Source of the DNA: Blautia sp. AF19-10LB
GTDB lineage: Bacteria > Bacillota > Clostridia > Lachnospirales > Lachnospiraceae
Direction: 5' to 3'
DNA length: 64,000 bases
NCBI RefSeq assembly: GCF_003461245.1
Contig: NZ_QTWS01000002.1
Coordinates: forward strand, 124,001-188,000
The translations under genes and the position numbers were made by a program. The notes under the pieces are model-generated. The model was not told the DNA's origin and did not search any database. It was given only the letters and a program-made list of their open reading frames with translations. Shown here piece by piece: positions 38,123 to 46,250 of the stretch (position 1 is the stretch's first letter; the number at the start of each line of letters is the position of its first letter).

Positions 38123-38131
38123 TCTGTGCTT

Positions 38132-38160
38132 ATCTTAGCACAAAGGTTCTTACATGTCAA
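38132..38160 (-). promoter_or_regulatory. Internal promoter upstream of tpiA
   Basis: TTGACA (38160-38155), a 17-bp spacer and TAAGAT (38137-38132). The -35 overlaps the 3' end of the HPr-like gene. It would drive tpiA-deoC-gatD-like-BMC-aldehyde dehydrogenase separately from the transporter. Confidence 0.6.
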
Positions 38161-38374
38161 CTGCCCATTTGTCCAACTTCTTCAAAAAATCCTCATCTTC
38201 AGTAACTACTTTGACTGGCTGATCGTAGTCCAGTGCCATCAGGCCAAGAATTGACTTCGCATCTGCGATCTGGTTATGATCCGTATGCACACCTACATCA
38301 CTCCTGCATTTGCATGCAAGGTTCATAAAGTCTCTTAAGTCATTTGCCTCTGTCAGTTTGATTAATCGGTACAT
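38150..38374 (-). CDS. HPr-like protein lacking the phospho-histidine (Crh-like)
   Basis: 74 residues with an HPr fold. The block ADAKSILGLMAL (residues 37-48) matches the HPr regulatory-serine region, with S41 in the place of Ser46. The GIHARPA loop that carries His15 is replaced by ANDLRDF, so no phospho-His is expected. This is the pattern of Crh, which can only be phosphorylated on serine by HPr kinase and acts with CcpA. A regulatory rather than transport role is inferred. Confidence 0.7.
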   Translation of the reverse strand: MYRLIKLTEANDLRDFMNLACKCRSDVGVHTDHNQIADAKSILGLMALDYDQPVKVVTEDEDFLKKLDKWAVDM

Positions 38375-38424
38375 GTTCTTCCTCCTACTGTGTATAACAT
38401 TTATTAATAAAAGAAAATCTGGTC

Positions 38425-38458
38425 AAAAAAGGCCGGTCAAATCCATGACCAGCCTTTT
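38425..38458 (-). terminator. Intrinsic terminator between transporter and BMC enzymes
   Basis: AAGGCCGGTCA (38429-38439) and TGACCAGCCTT (38446-38456) pair with one mismatch, followed on the minus strand by TTTTTT. It follows the binding-protein gene and precedes the HPr-like gene. Confidence 0.7.
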
Positions 38459-38474
38459 CCTGCAAAATTTTCTA

Positions 38475-39479
38475 TTATTTCATTGCTGCGAAAGCAAGGC
38501 TGTCGTCTACATAATCGGCTACATTGCTGCTGTCAATAACGCCAGTACCTGCATCTACAAATTCGTCATAATCTTCCCCATTCAGAACTTTGAGAGTTGT
38601 GTTCATAGCAACTTTCAGCAGAGAACCTGGGTCATTCATGGTTGTGATGGAATATTTACCATCCTGGATAGCCATAACAGCTTCCATAAGTCCGTCTACA
38701 CCTGTTACCTTAACGCCTTCGATTCCTTTTTCTTCGAGAACCTGAGCTGCTCCAAGGGACATATCATCATTGTGTCCGTAAACAGCAACGATGCCGTCAT
38801 TACTCTGAAGTAAGTCCTGTGCAGCTGTAACAGCTTTGCTTCTTGTGTAATCGCAGTATGCGGACTGGATTACTTCAAGGCCAGGAGCTTCTGCGATCGC
38901 AGCTTCGAAGCCGTCACGTCTTGCCATCATAACGGTATCACCGGCTGTTCCCTGAATCTCAAGGATCTTGCCTTCTGCCTTGTCCTTACCGCCGAGTTCT
39001 TCTACAAGAGCTTCTCCTACGAGTCTTCCCATCTCTTCGTTGTCACGGCCTACATAAGCGGTGTTTCCATCATTTACATTACGGTCAACGGTGATAACCG
39101 GAATGTCTGCTTTCTGGCAGGCTTCGATTGCCGGAGCAACACCTTCTGCATTGATCGGATTCAGGATCAGCGCATCGATTCCACTGGAGATCATGTCGTT
39201 GATATCGTTGTTCTGTTTGGTAACATCATCATCCGCACTTACACAGACAAAATCAACACCAAGCTGTTTTGCATAATCTTCTGCAACTTCTTTCATGGTT
39301 ACATAGAACGGAGAAGCCAGTGTGCACTGTGAGAAGCCGATCTTGTAATCTGCTTTTCCTGTGTAATCAGCCAGAACATCTTCTGTGGATGCAGCGTCGT
39401 CTGCCGCGTAAACGCAAACTCCCATAGACCCGATCATTGCCATTGCTGTCAGAATTGCAAGGAAACCTTTTCTTTTCAT
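38475..39479 (-). CDS. Ribose-type ABC transporter substrate-binding protein (BMC operon)
   Basis: Periplasmic-binding-protein-like domain of the RbsB family, 334 residues. A signal peptide ends near VYAADD. Core motifs such as DDVTKQNNDINDMISSGIDAL, the NPINAEGV hinge and VTVDRNV are typical for pentose/polyol binders. Last of the kinase-RbsA-RbsC-RbsB run. No lipobox is seen. The sugar cannot be named from sequence. Confidence 0.88.
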   Translation of the reverse strand: MKRKGFLAILTAMAMIGSMGVCVYAADDAASTEDVLADYTGKADYKIGFSQCTLASPFYVTMKEVAEDYAKQLGVDFVCVSADDDVTKQNNDINDMISSGIDALILNPINAEGVAPAIEACQKADIPVITVDRNVNDGNTAYVGRDNEEMGRLVGEALVEELGGKDKAEGKILEIQGTAGDTVMMARRDGFEAAIAEAPGLEVIQSAYCDYTRSKAVTAAQDLLQSNDGIVAVYGHNDDMSLGAAQVLEEKGIEGVKVTGVDGLMEAVMAIQDGKYSITTMNDPGSLLKVAMNTTLKVLNGEDYDEFVDAGTGVIDSSNVADYVDDSLAFAAMK

Positions 39480-39549
39480 GTTGAAATCCTCCTTTAAAAT
39501 GATATAGTTTTTTTATTATGATAAGCACCCCTTGTACTTCATCATTCTG

Positions 39550-40497
39550 TTATTTTTTTGCATCGATAGCTCTGTTAAGAAGAAGAGCTGCGATGATAAT
39601 GATACCTTTGGCGATCTGCTGATAGAAAGAAGCAAGACCTACAAGGTTAAAGATATTGGTGATGATCTGCAGAAGGAATACACCGCCGAATGTTCCAAGC
39701 ATGGAACCAATACCACCGGAAAGGCTGGCGCCGCCGATTACGGATGCTGCGATCGCATTCAGTTCCATTCCATCACCTGCTGTCGGCTGTCCTGTTGCCA
39801 GCCAGGATGCGGTAAGAACACCTGCAAACGCTGCCAGGGCTGCACAGAGAACATAAGTGATCGCATAGTTTCTTGTTGTTTTGATACCGGAAAGTGTTGC
39901 TGCCTCACGGTTTCCGCCGATTGCAAACAGGCTTCGGCCAAAGGATGTATATTTCAGAAGCAATGCAAAGAAGATCGTCAGAATGATCCAGATGATACCG
40001 CTGACAGATACTTTGCCGATAAAACCGCCGCCGATGAATTTGAAATCATTTGAAAGTCCGAAAACAGGGACACCTTGTGTAGTCAGAAGGGCAGCACCTC
40101 GGGCAATCTCCATCATTGCAAGGGAAGCAATGAAATCCGGAAGTCCGAATTTGGCGATAAGGATACCTGTAACAAGACCAAGTGCCGCTCCGAGAACCAC
40201 ACCTGCAAGTACAGCTATAATAATAGGAACATTTTTACTTACAAGGATCGCACTGATCATTCCTGCAAACGCTGCAACAGATCCAACAGACAGATCAATA
40301 CCGGAGATGATGATTACAAGGGTCATACCAATGGCTACGATTCCCGGTATTGATGCCTGCTGCAAGAGGTTCAGTACATTCCCGACTGTCAGGAAATTTG
40401 GTGATAATATAGAAGCAATAACGATAAATACGATCAGCAGTACCAGTAAGTTATATTTTTTAAGCAGATCGCCGATCTTCATAGGTTCTTTTCTCAT
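39550..40497 (-). CDS. Ribose-type ABC transporter permease (BMC operon)
   Basis: RbsC-family permease, 315 residues, about eight to ten membrane segments. The GIDLSVGSVAAFAGM and NREAATLSGI motifs and the GGASLSGGIGS block are characteristic. It overlaps the ATPase gene by four bases (ATGA). Confidence 0.92.
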   Translation of the reverse strand: MRKEPMKIGDLLKKYNLLVLLIVFIVIASILSPNFLTVGNVLNLLQQASIPGIVAIGMTLVIIISGIDLSVGSVAAFAGMISAILVSKNVPIIIAVLAGVVLGAALGLVTGILIAKFGLPDFIASLAMMEIARGAALLTTQGVPVFGLSNDFKFIGGGFIGKVSVSGIIWIILTIFFALLLKYTSFGRSLFAIGGNREAATLSGIKTTRNYAITYVLCAALAAFAGVLTASWLATGQPTAGDGMELNAIAASVIGGASLSGGIGSMLGTFGGVFLLQIITNIFNLVGLASFYQQIAKGIIIIAALLLNRAIDAKK

Positions 40498-42002
40498 GAT
40501 TCGTTCCTCCCCGTAACAGATACTGATAAAATTTTGTCTGGATTAAAGTTTTCTTTTGATGAAGTCATAACTTCTTTGCCATCGAACATTACAATGATAT
40601 TGTCACAGATTCGAAGCAGTTCATCCAGTTCTGAAGAAACCACGATCATACTCTTACCTTCGTCTGCGAGGTTACGGATGATCTTGTAGATCTCCTCTTT
40701 TACCATAACGTCGATTCCCTGTGTCGGCTCATCGATCAGAAGAATATCACAGTCACGGAACAGCCATTTCGCAATGATGACCTTCTGCTGATTTCCACCG
40801 GAAAGGTTCTGAATCACCGTATTGATCGACGGTGTTTTTACATTGAGACTCTTCTTATAAAGTTCACAGGTTTCGCGGATCACGCCATAGTTGATGACTC
40901 CATTTTTCTTGCACTTGTCAAGTGCAACCATTGTCATGTTCTCCCAGACAGGAAGGATCTGGACAAGTCCCTGTGTCTTGCGGTTCTCCGGGATCAGACC
41001 GATCTTGTTTGCGATCGCCTCACCGGTATGTCTGAAATGTACCGGTCTGCCATGAAGCTTGATTTCTCCTTTTTCGTATGGGTCTGCTCCAAAAATCGAA
41101 CGGATAACTTCTGTTCTGCCCGCACCAACCAGACCATACAGTCCGAGAACTTCTCCTTTATGAAGATCGAAGGAAATATTCCGTACTTTATGATTGGTAA
41201 GCCCTTTTACTTCGAGGACTTTTTCATCATTCAGAGGTTTTGCTTCTGTATATTCGTTTTTCTGGCTGACTTTGGCTCCTGTCATGTATTCCACCAGATG
41301 ATCTTCGTTGATCTCTGATGCGTTACGACAGGCCACAAACTTGCCGTCGCGGAGAATCGTGATACGGTCTCCGACCATAAACAGTTCTTCCAGATGATGT
41401 GAGATGTAGATCAGGGTGATACCCTTGGCTTTCAGGTCTTTGATCAGCTGAAGCAGTGTTTCAAACTCTCGTTTGGAAAGCGTTGAAGACGGCTCATCCA
41501 TAACGATCAGCTTCGCATTGCTGGCAAGTGCCTTCATGATCTCTGTCATCTGCCTCTGGCCAATGTTCAGGCTGCTGACTTTGGCTTTGACATCGATCTG
41601 CATGTTCATCTCATCTGCAATTTCCTGTGTTTTCTTATAGACCTCTTTCCAGTCTACAGTTCCTAATTTTGTCTTCGGGTAATTGTTGATATATACGTTT
41701 TCACCTACCGTAAGTTCATTTACCAGAGAAAGTTCCTGATAAATAACGGAGATGCCTTTTTTCTTACGTTCCAGTGTTCCATGCGGTTTGAGTTTCTCAC
41801 CGTCAAAAATGATCTCGCCGCCATCCTCTACATAAGCTCCTGAAAGAATCTTCATCAATGTAGATTTACCGGCTCCATTGGCGCCGATCAGACAGTGTAC
41901 TTCGCCTCTTCTTACCGAAAAGTCCACTCCATCCAATGCCTTAACTCCTGGAAACAACTTATCGATCTTTCGCATTTCCAGAATGTTGTCACGTTCCTGC
42001 AC
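40494..42002 (-). CDS. Ribose-type ABC transporter ATPase (BMC operon)
   Basis: RbsA-type ATPase of 502 residues with two fused nucleotide-binding domains. The first Walker A is GANGAGKST with a signature LNIGQRQ. The second half has the altered GLVGAGRT loop and LSGGNQQK signature, as is normal for this family. GTG start at 42002 behind GGAGGAG. Confidence 0.92.
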   Translation of the reverse strand: MQERDNILEMRKIDKLFPGVKALDGVDFSVRRGEVHCLIGANGAGKSTLMKILSGAYVEDGGEIIFDGEKLKPHGTLERKKKGISVIYQELSLVNELTVGENVYINNYPKTKLGTVDWKEVYKKTQEIADEMNMQIDVKAKVSSLNIGQRQMTEIMKALASNAKLIVMDEPSSTLSKREFETLLQLIKDLKAKGITLIYISHHLEELFMVGDRITILRDGKFVACRNASEINEDHLVEYMTGAKVSQKNEYTEAKPLNDEKVLEVKGLTNHKVRNISFDLHKGEVLGLYGLVGAGRTEVIRSIFGADPYEKGEIKLHGRPVHFRHTGEAIANKIGLIPENRKTQGLVQILPVWENMTMVALDKCKKNGVINYGVIRETCELYKKSLNVKTPSINTVIQNLSGGNQQKVIIAKWLFRDCDILLIDEPTQGIDVMVKEEIYKIIRNLADEGKSMIVVSSELDELLRICDNIIVMFDGKEVMTSSKENFNPDKILSVSVTGRNES

Positions 42003-42026
42003 TATGTACTCCTCCTTTGCCTCTGC

Positions 42027-43529
42027 TTATTGATGCATCAGATTTTTCAGGCTTTCATATAATTCCAGGTATTTATGGAAATATGGCTGATATTCTTCGT
42101 GGTTCTGCATATCCGGCTCCACAATAAATTTCGGTTTTATCATGTGGGCTGCTGCTGACTGAAAATCATCGTAGAATCTTCCTTTGGATGCCGCTACAAC
42201 ACAGCAGCCAAGGACACCTGCCTGTATATTTTCATTTACAATGATCGGTTTTCCGGTAACATCTGAGATCATCTGCAGCCAGCGGCGGTCTTTGGTTACG
42301 CCTCCGCATGCTGTAATGGATTCTACCGGATATCCCTGTTCTTCAAAGTTTCGGATAATATTCTGTGTTCCGTAGGAAACAGATTCCAGAACTGCCCGGT
42401 AAATGTGTTTCCATGTATGCTTGATGTTCAGACCGAAGATCACGCCCTTTGCCATTGCATCCTTATATGGTGTACGGTTTCCCTGGAAAAAATCGAGTAC
42501 GGTAACTCCGTCTGCACCGATCGGAATCTCATCTGGAATTCCCAGAAGGTTTCCATATGGATTGCCGTCCTTTTCCGGAATGTGGAAATTATGCCGGAAC
42601 CAGTTTACCAGTCCGGAGGCAGAAATCTGTCCGCCTTCAAGGAGCCACATATTATCAAGGACTGCTCCATCGTAAGGTCCCCAGATACCTTTCATATCTG
42701 GTTTCTCATCAGAAAGACACAGATGTACGAAACTTGTTCCCATGATAACGCCAAGCTTGCCTGGCTTCAGGACATCCAGACCAAACATTGCCATATGGGC
42801 GTCAATGCCGCCCTGCACGATCTGCATTTCTCTGGAAAAGCCATATTTCTCACTGAGTTCCGGGCGAATGGTTCCTACCGGATCCCCAATCTTGTCGACC
42901 CGCATGGTCAGTTTTTCTTCATAATCTTCAAAACCGATCTGCTCAAAAAAATCTCTCTGATAACCGCCCATGGAAGAAACATAATTCCATTTGCAGGTTG
43001 TATTGCAGATTGAACTTGACCACTCCCCGCATAACTGATAATTCATCCAGTCAAGCTGATCTACGATCCTGTAACAGACATCATAAATATCTTTCCTGTG
43101 TCTCTTGATCCAGAGTGCTTTGGGAATCATCCATTCGAAGGATGTCTCCTTGCCACAGTAATCAAGTACCGGATGACCGGTATCGTTGATCTCCTGCATT
43201 TCTTTTCTTGACCGGGCATCCATCCACATCATGGCATTCATGAGCGGGCGGCCTTCCTGATCTACCGGAATAGCAGTGGTAGAGGTAGCACATACGCAAC
43301 AGGCTCTGATATTCTGTCGGATCTCAGAATCCAATGTGTGTGCAATCTGTTCAAAAATTCCGTTGACAGCTTCCCACCAGTTCAACGGATTCTGTTCAGC
43401 CCATCCAACCTTTGGAAATTCTGTCTCCCATTTCTGTTCCTTCTCAAAGATCAGTTTTCCTCTGGTATCGCTGATTCCAATCCGCACGCCCTGAGTTCCG
43501 GTGTCTATCCCCATAAAATAAGCTTCCAT
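42027..43529 (-). CDS. FGGY-family carbohydrate kinase 1 (BMC operon)
   Basis: 500-residue sugar or polyol kinase. The N-terminal ATP motif GIDTGTQGVRIGI and the C-terminal block ITACGGVTKDRRWLQMISD are clear. FGGY kinases act on pentuloses, pentitols, erythritol or glycerol; the substrate here is unknown. First gene of the BMC operon, with a GGAGG site before it. Phosphorylating the imported sugar before the DeoC step is the expected role. Confidence 0.88.
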   Translation of the reverse strand: MEAYFMGIDTGTQGVRIGISDTRGKLIFEKEQKWETEFPKVGWAEQNPLNWWEAVNGIFEQIAHTLDSEIRQNIRACCVCATSTTAIPVDQEGRPLMNAMMWMDARSRKEMQEINDTGHPVLDYCGKETSFEWMIPKALWIKRHRKDIYDVCYRIVDQLDWMNYQLCGEWSSSICNTTCKWNYVSSMGGYQRDFFEQIGFEDYEEKLTMRVDKIGDPVGTIRPELSEKYGFSREMQIVQGGIDAHMAMFGLDVLKPGKLGVIMGTSFVHLCLSDEKPDMKGIWGPYDGAVLDNMWLLEGGQISASGLVNWFRHNFHIPEKDGNPYGNLLGIPDEIPIGADGVTVLDFFQGNRTPYKDAMAKGVIFGLNIKHTWKHIYRAVLESVSYGTQNIIRNFEEQGYPVESITACGGVTKDRRWLQMISDVTGKPIIVNENIQAGVLGCCVVAASKGRFYDDFQSAAAHMIKPKFIVEPDMQNHEEYQPYFHKYLELYESLKNLMHQ

Positions 43530-43580
43530 CTTTAACCTCCGCGCTAATAAAATCGGAATTTTCTATTTTCTTTTGTTCTT

Positions 43581-43608
43581 ACATTTGTTACTATGAACAT
43601 TTGTTACT
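43581..43608 (-). promoter_or_regulatory. Tandem operator-like repeats in BMC operon leader
   Basis: ACATTTGTTACT occurs at 43581-43592 and again at 43597-43608, a 16-bp period. Both lie downstream of the -10 at 43636, where a bound repressor would block transcription. The CATTTGT core recurs near tpiA and the iron alcohol dehydrogenase. Confidence 0.55.
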
Positions 43609-43635
43609 GCACTTGTATCGTTTGTTTATAATTGA

Positions 43636-43664
43636 ATATTACTATACGATTTTGATATTGTCAA
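43636..43664 (-). promoter_or_regulatory. Promoter of the BMC operon
   Basis: TTGACA (43664-43659), a 17-bp spacer and TAATAT (43641-43636), reading towards the FGGY kinase. Confidence 0.65.
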
Positions 43665-43820
43665 TCACTTTTTGGGAGTTTATCCATTTTTTGCTCGTTA
43701 ATAATTTGTTTTATTTCTATTTTGCATTATAAACATTTTTTTCTTGCATTTTCGTTCGTCATTTCAGCCAATAGTTTTCTTTTTAGCGAATATTTTGACA
43801 ATAAATTGACAAAAGCCTTA

Positions 43821-43849
43821 TTGCGATACAGAACAATTTGTGTTATACT
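43821..43849 (+). promoter_or_regulatory. Promoter of the SorC-family regulator
   Basis: TTGCGA (43821-43826), a 17-bp spacer and TATACT (43844-43849), divergent from the BMC operon promoter. The 373-bp intergenic region between the two genes is AT-rich and holds only these regulatory sites. Confidence 0.5.
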
Positions 43850-43902
43850 CGCAGTAAGTAGAACTATCGAAAATATTATGAAAAAGAAAGAGAACACAGC
43901 TT

Positions 43903-44871
43903 ATGCCAGATTACAAACGAATTGAGCTGCTTGTTAAAGTGGCTAAACTTTATTACGAGAATGATTACAGTCAGGAAATGATCGCGAAGAAACTTGGACT
44001 TTCCCGTCCATATATTTCCAAACTCCTGAACGAGTCCAAATCGAATGGTATTGTCAAGGTTCAGGTAATAGACCCCTTAAGCATCGAAACTCCTCTGGAG
44101 AAAAATCTTCGTGAGCATTTCGGTCTGGAGAAAGTCCGGATCGTTCCGATGTCCGAGGGAATTGCATCCCTTTCCCGGCTTGGACTGGAAGCAGCCAGGT
44201 ATCTTGATACCATTCTTCAGGATGGTGATATCATTGGCCTTTCCTGGGGTGCCACTGTTTACGAATGTTCCAAGGCACTGATCCGCAGAGATGATCTTCG
44301 TGATATCATCAATGTCCAGCTCTGCGGTGGTGTCAGCAATCTGAACAAGAACGTTTTTGCAACAGAGATCGCCCAGAATTTTTCTACCGCTCTCGGAAGT
44401 TCTTCTTTTATCCTTCCGATGCCGGCAGTTCTCGATTCCAGGAAAATGCGTGATCTTCTGGAGGAGGATCACAACATGGGCAAAGTTTTCCAGTATGGGC
44501 GTGATGCCAACATCGCACTCGTGACTATGGGTTCTTTCGGACCTAAGAGTGCACTTGTACATACCGGCTACATCAGCCAGGACAAGATGGATGAACTTTC
44601 TGCCAGAGGTGCAGTCGGCGATATCTGTACACATCTCATTGATATTAACGGAAATATCTGCGATCAGGAACTGGATCAGCGCACAGCCGCTGTCCCGCTT
44701 GAGGATATCCGAAATAAGAAATACCGGATCGGTGTTGCCCAGGGTCTCAGCAAAGTAGACTGTATCCTCGGTGCACTTAAGGGTAAGATCGTCAATGTCC
44801 TGATCACAAATGAAGAGACTGCACAGTGGGTTCTCAGCAAGGATGAGCAGCTCTGTGCCGATGCTGTATAG
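43903..44871 (+). CDS. SorC/DeoR-type sugar-binding transcriptional regulator
   Basis: 322-residue regulator, the only plus-strand gene. Residues 1-55 form a helix-turn-helix (YSQEMIAKKLGLSRPYISKLL), and the rest is the SorC sugar-phosphate-binding domain (GDIIGLSWGATVYECSKAL, GDICTHLIDINGNI). The family includes Bacillus DeoR, which senses deoxyribose-5-P, and EryD. It lies between the two sugar operons and is the natural regulator of both. The ribosome binding site is weak (AAAGAGAA). Confidence 0.9.
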   Translation: MPDYKRIELLVKVAKLYYENDYSQEMIAKKLGLSRPYISKLLNESKSNGIVKVQVIDPLSIETPLEKNLREHFGLEKVRIVPMSEGIASLSRLGLEAARYLDTILQDGDIIGLSWGATVYECSKALIRRDDLRDIINVQLCGGVSNLNKNVFATEIAQNFSTALGSSSFILPMPAVLDSRKMRDLLEEDHNMGKVFQYGRDANIALVTMGSFGPKSALVHTGYISQDKMDELSARGAVGDICTHLIDINGNICDQELDQRTAAVPLEDIRNKKYRIGVAQGLSKVDCILGALKGKIVNVLITNEETAQWVLSKDEQLCADAV

Positions 44872-44917
44872 ACTGCCAGTTCCCTTTAGTTGTCTTTTCG
44901 ATATGTATCAAACAGCA

Positions 44918-44957
44918 AAATGCCCTCTGCATTTCAAACTGAATGCAGGGGGCATTT
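44918..44957. terminator. Bidirectional terminator between convergent genes
   Basis: AAATGCCCTCTGCATT (44918-44933) pairs with AATGCAGGGGGCATTT (44942-44957). T-rich sequence follows on both sides, serving the regulator on the plus strand and the iron alcohol dehydrogenase on the minus strand. Confidence 0.75.
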
Positions 44958-44975
44958 CCTGTTTGTCTTTTTTAT

Positions 44976-46133
44976 TTATTTTGCGTAGTATGCGTCCATG
45001 AACACTTTCTGTACATCTACAAGGGTTGCTTCTCTTGGATTCTCCGGCATTCCGGTATCTTCGAGTGCATGAAGAGAAAGTGTCAGCACATCCGACGGTT
45101 TGAATGCAGTCTCTGATAATTTCGGGATATGTATTCTTTCTGCAAGCTGTTCAATATAGGTGATTGCTGCATTTGCTGCCTGATCTGGTGTCATATGTGC
45201 TGTATTGATCTTGAGTGCACGTGCAATATCTGCATAGCGTTCCTTACAGGAAGGGAGATTGAATTTCATTACGTGTGTAAGGAGGATCGCGTTTGCAACT
45301 CCATGCGGTGTATTATAAAATCCACCAAGCTGATGAGCCATCGCATGTACCATGCCAAGTCCTGCATTGGAAAAAGCAAGCCCTGCCATATATTCTGCCC
45401 AGCACATATCTGTTCTTGCATCCATGTCGCGTCCATTTTCGCAGGCTTTCTGCAGGGATTTGGCTACCAGTCCGATTGCTTCAAGTGCCAGACCGTCAGT
45501 AAACGGAAAATGCGACTTCGCAACATAGGCTTCGATCGCATGGGTCAGAGCATCCATTCCGGTAGCTGCGGTAAGGGGTGCCGGCATATCCACCATCAGT
45601 GCCGGGTCGTTCAGTGCCAGATAGGAAAGGCAGTGTGCATCGACCATCAGCATCTTTACTTTACGAACTTCATCTGTTACTACATATGCTCTGGTAACTT
45701 CTGATCCTGTTCCGGCTGTTGTATTGATCGCGATCAGCGGAACACCGGATTTCTTTGATTTGTCAAGTCCATTGTAATCTTCGATATTACCGCCGTTTTT
45801 TGCCAGGATACTGATTGCTTTAGATACATCCAGCGGGGAACCGCCTCCGATTCCGATCAAGTAGTCGCATCCCTCTCTGTCGTAAACTGCCTTCGCCTCA
45901 TTGACCAGGGATACGGTCGGGTTTGGCTTAACTCCGGTATACAGCGCATACGGTTTACCGGCACGATCCAAAACATCTGTTACCTTCTTCACTGTACCAA
46001 TCTTATACAATCCCTCATCCGTAACGACCAGCGCCTTATTTCCGGCTATGGTATCGATATATCTTGGTATCTCCTGAATGCAGCCCTTACCAATGATGGT
46101 ATGTGCAGGCTGGTACAATTCTTTGTAGTTCAT
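44976..46133 (-). CDS. Iron-containing alcohol dehydrogenase (FucO-like)
   Basis: 385 residues of the iron-alcohol-dehydrogenase family, closest in motif to lactaldehyde reductase FucO. GIGGGSPLDVSKAI binds NAD; the metal ligands are in MDALTHAIEAY and AMAHQLGGFYNTPHG. It would reduce an aldehyde to an alcohol and recycle NADH. The start at 46133 follows GGAGG. No encapsulation peptide, so likely cytosolic. It has its own promoter with an operator-like site. Confidence 0.9.
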   Translation of the reverse strand: MNYKELYQPAHTIIGKGCIQEIPRYIDTIAGNKALVVTDEGLYKIGTVKKVTDVLDRAGKPYALYTGVKPNPTVSLVNEAKAVYDREGCDYLIGIGGGSPLDVSKAISILAKNGGNIEDYNGLDKSKKSGVPLIAINTTAGTGSEVTRAYVVTDEVRKVKMLMVDAHCLSYLALNDPALMVDMPAPLTAATGMDALTHAIEAYVAKSHFPFTDGLALEAIGLVAKSLQKACENGRDMDARTDMCWAEYMAGLAFSNAGLGMVHAMAHQLGGFYNTPHGVANAILLTHVMKFNLPSCKERYADIARALKINTAHMTPDQAANAAITYIEQLAERIHIPKLSETAFKPSDVLTLSLHALEDTGMPENPREATLVDVQKVFMDAYYAK

Positions 46134-46165
46134 ATTGACTTCCTCCATTCATCCTAAGCCTTTCT

Positions 46166-46180
46166 ATGAACAAATGATAC
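46166..46180 (-). promoter_or_regulatory. Operator-like CATTTGT site before the iron alcohol dehydrogenase
   Basis: GAACAAATGATAC (46168-46180), i.e. GTATCATTTGTTC on the minus strand, lies about 20-30 nt downstream of the expected transcription start, as do the sites at 38088 and 43581. Confidence 0.4.
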
Positions 46181-46207
46181 GCATTAAGTAACTTTCGTTC
46201 TTGATTC

Positions 46208-46236
46208 AGAGTATCATATTGCTTTAAAAAAGTCAA
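46208..46236 (-). promoter_or_regulatory. Promoter of the iron alcohol dehydrogenase
   Basis: TTGACT (46236-46231), a 17-bp spacer and TACTCT (46213-46208), just after the zinc dehydrogenase stop. Confidence 0.5.
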
Positions 46237-46250
46237 TATTTATCGGAAGA

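Noticed and set aside
38475..43529. Calling this a ribose operon (rbsABCK)
   Set aside because: There is no PfkB-type ribokinase; the kinase is of the FGGY family and the neighbours are BMC enzymes, so ribose is not supported.
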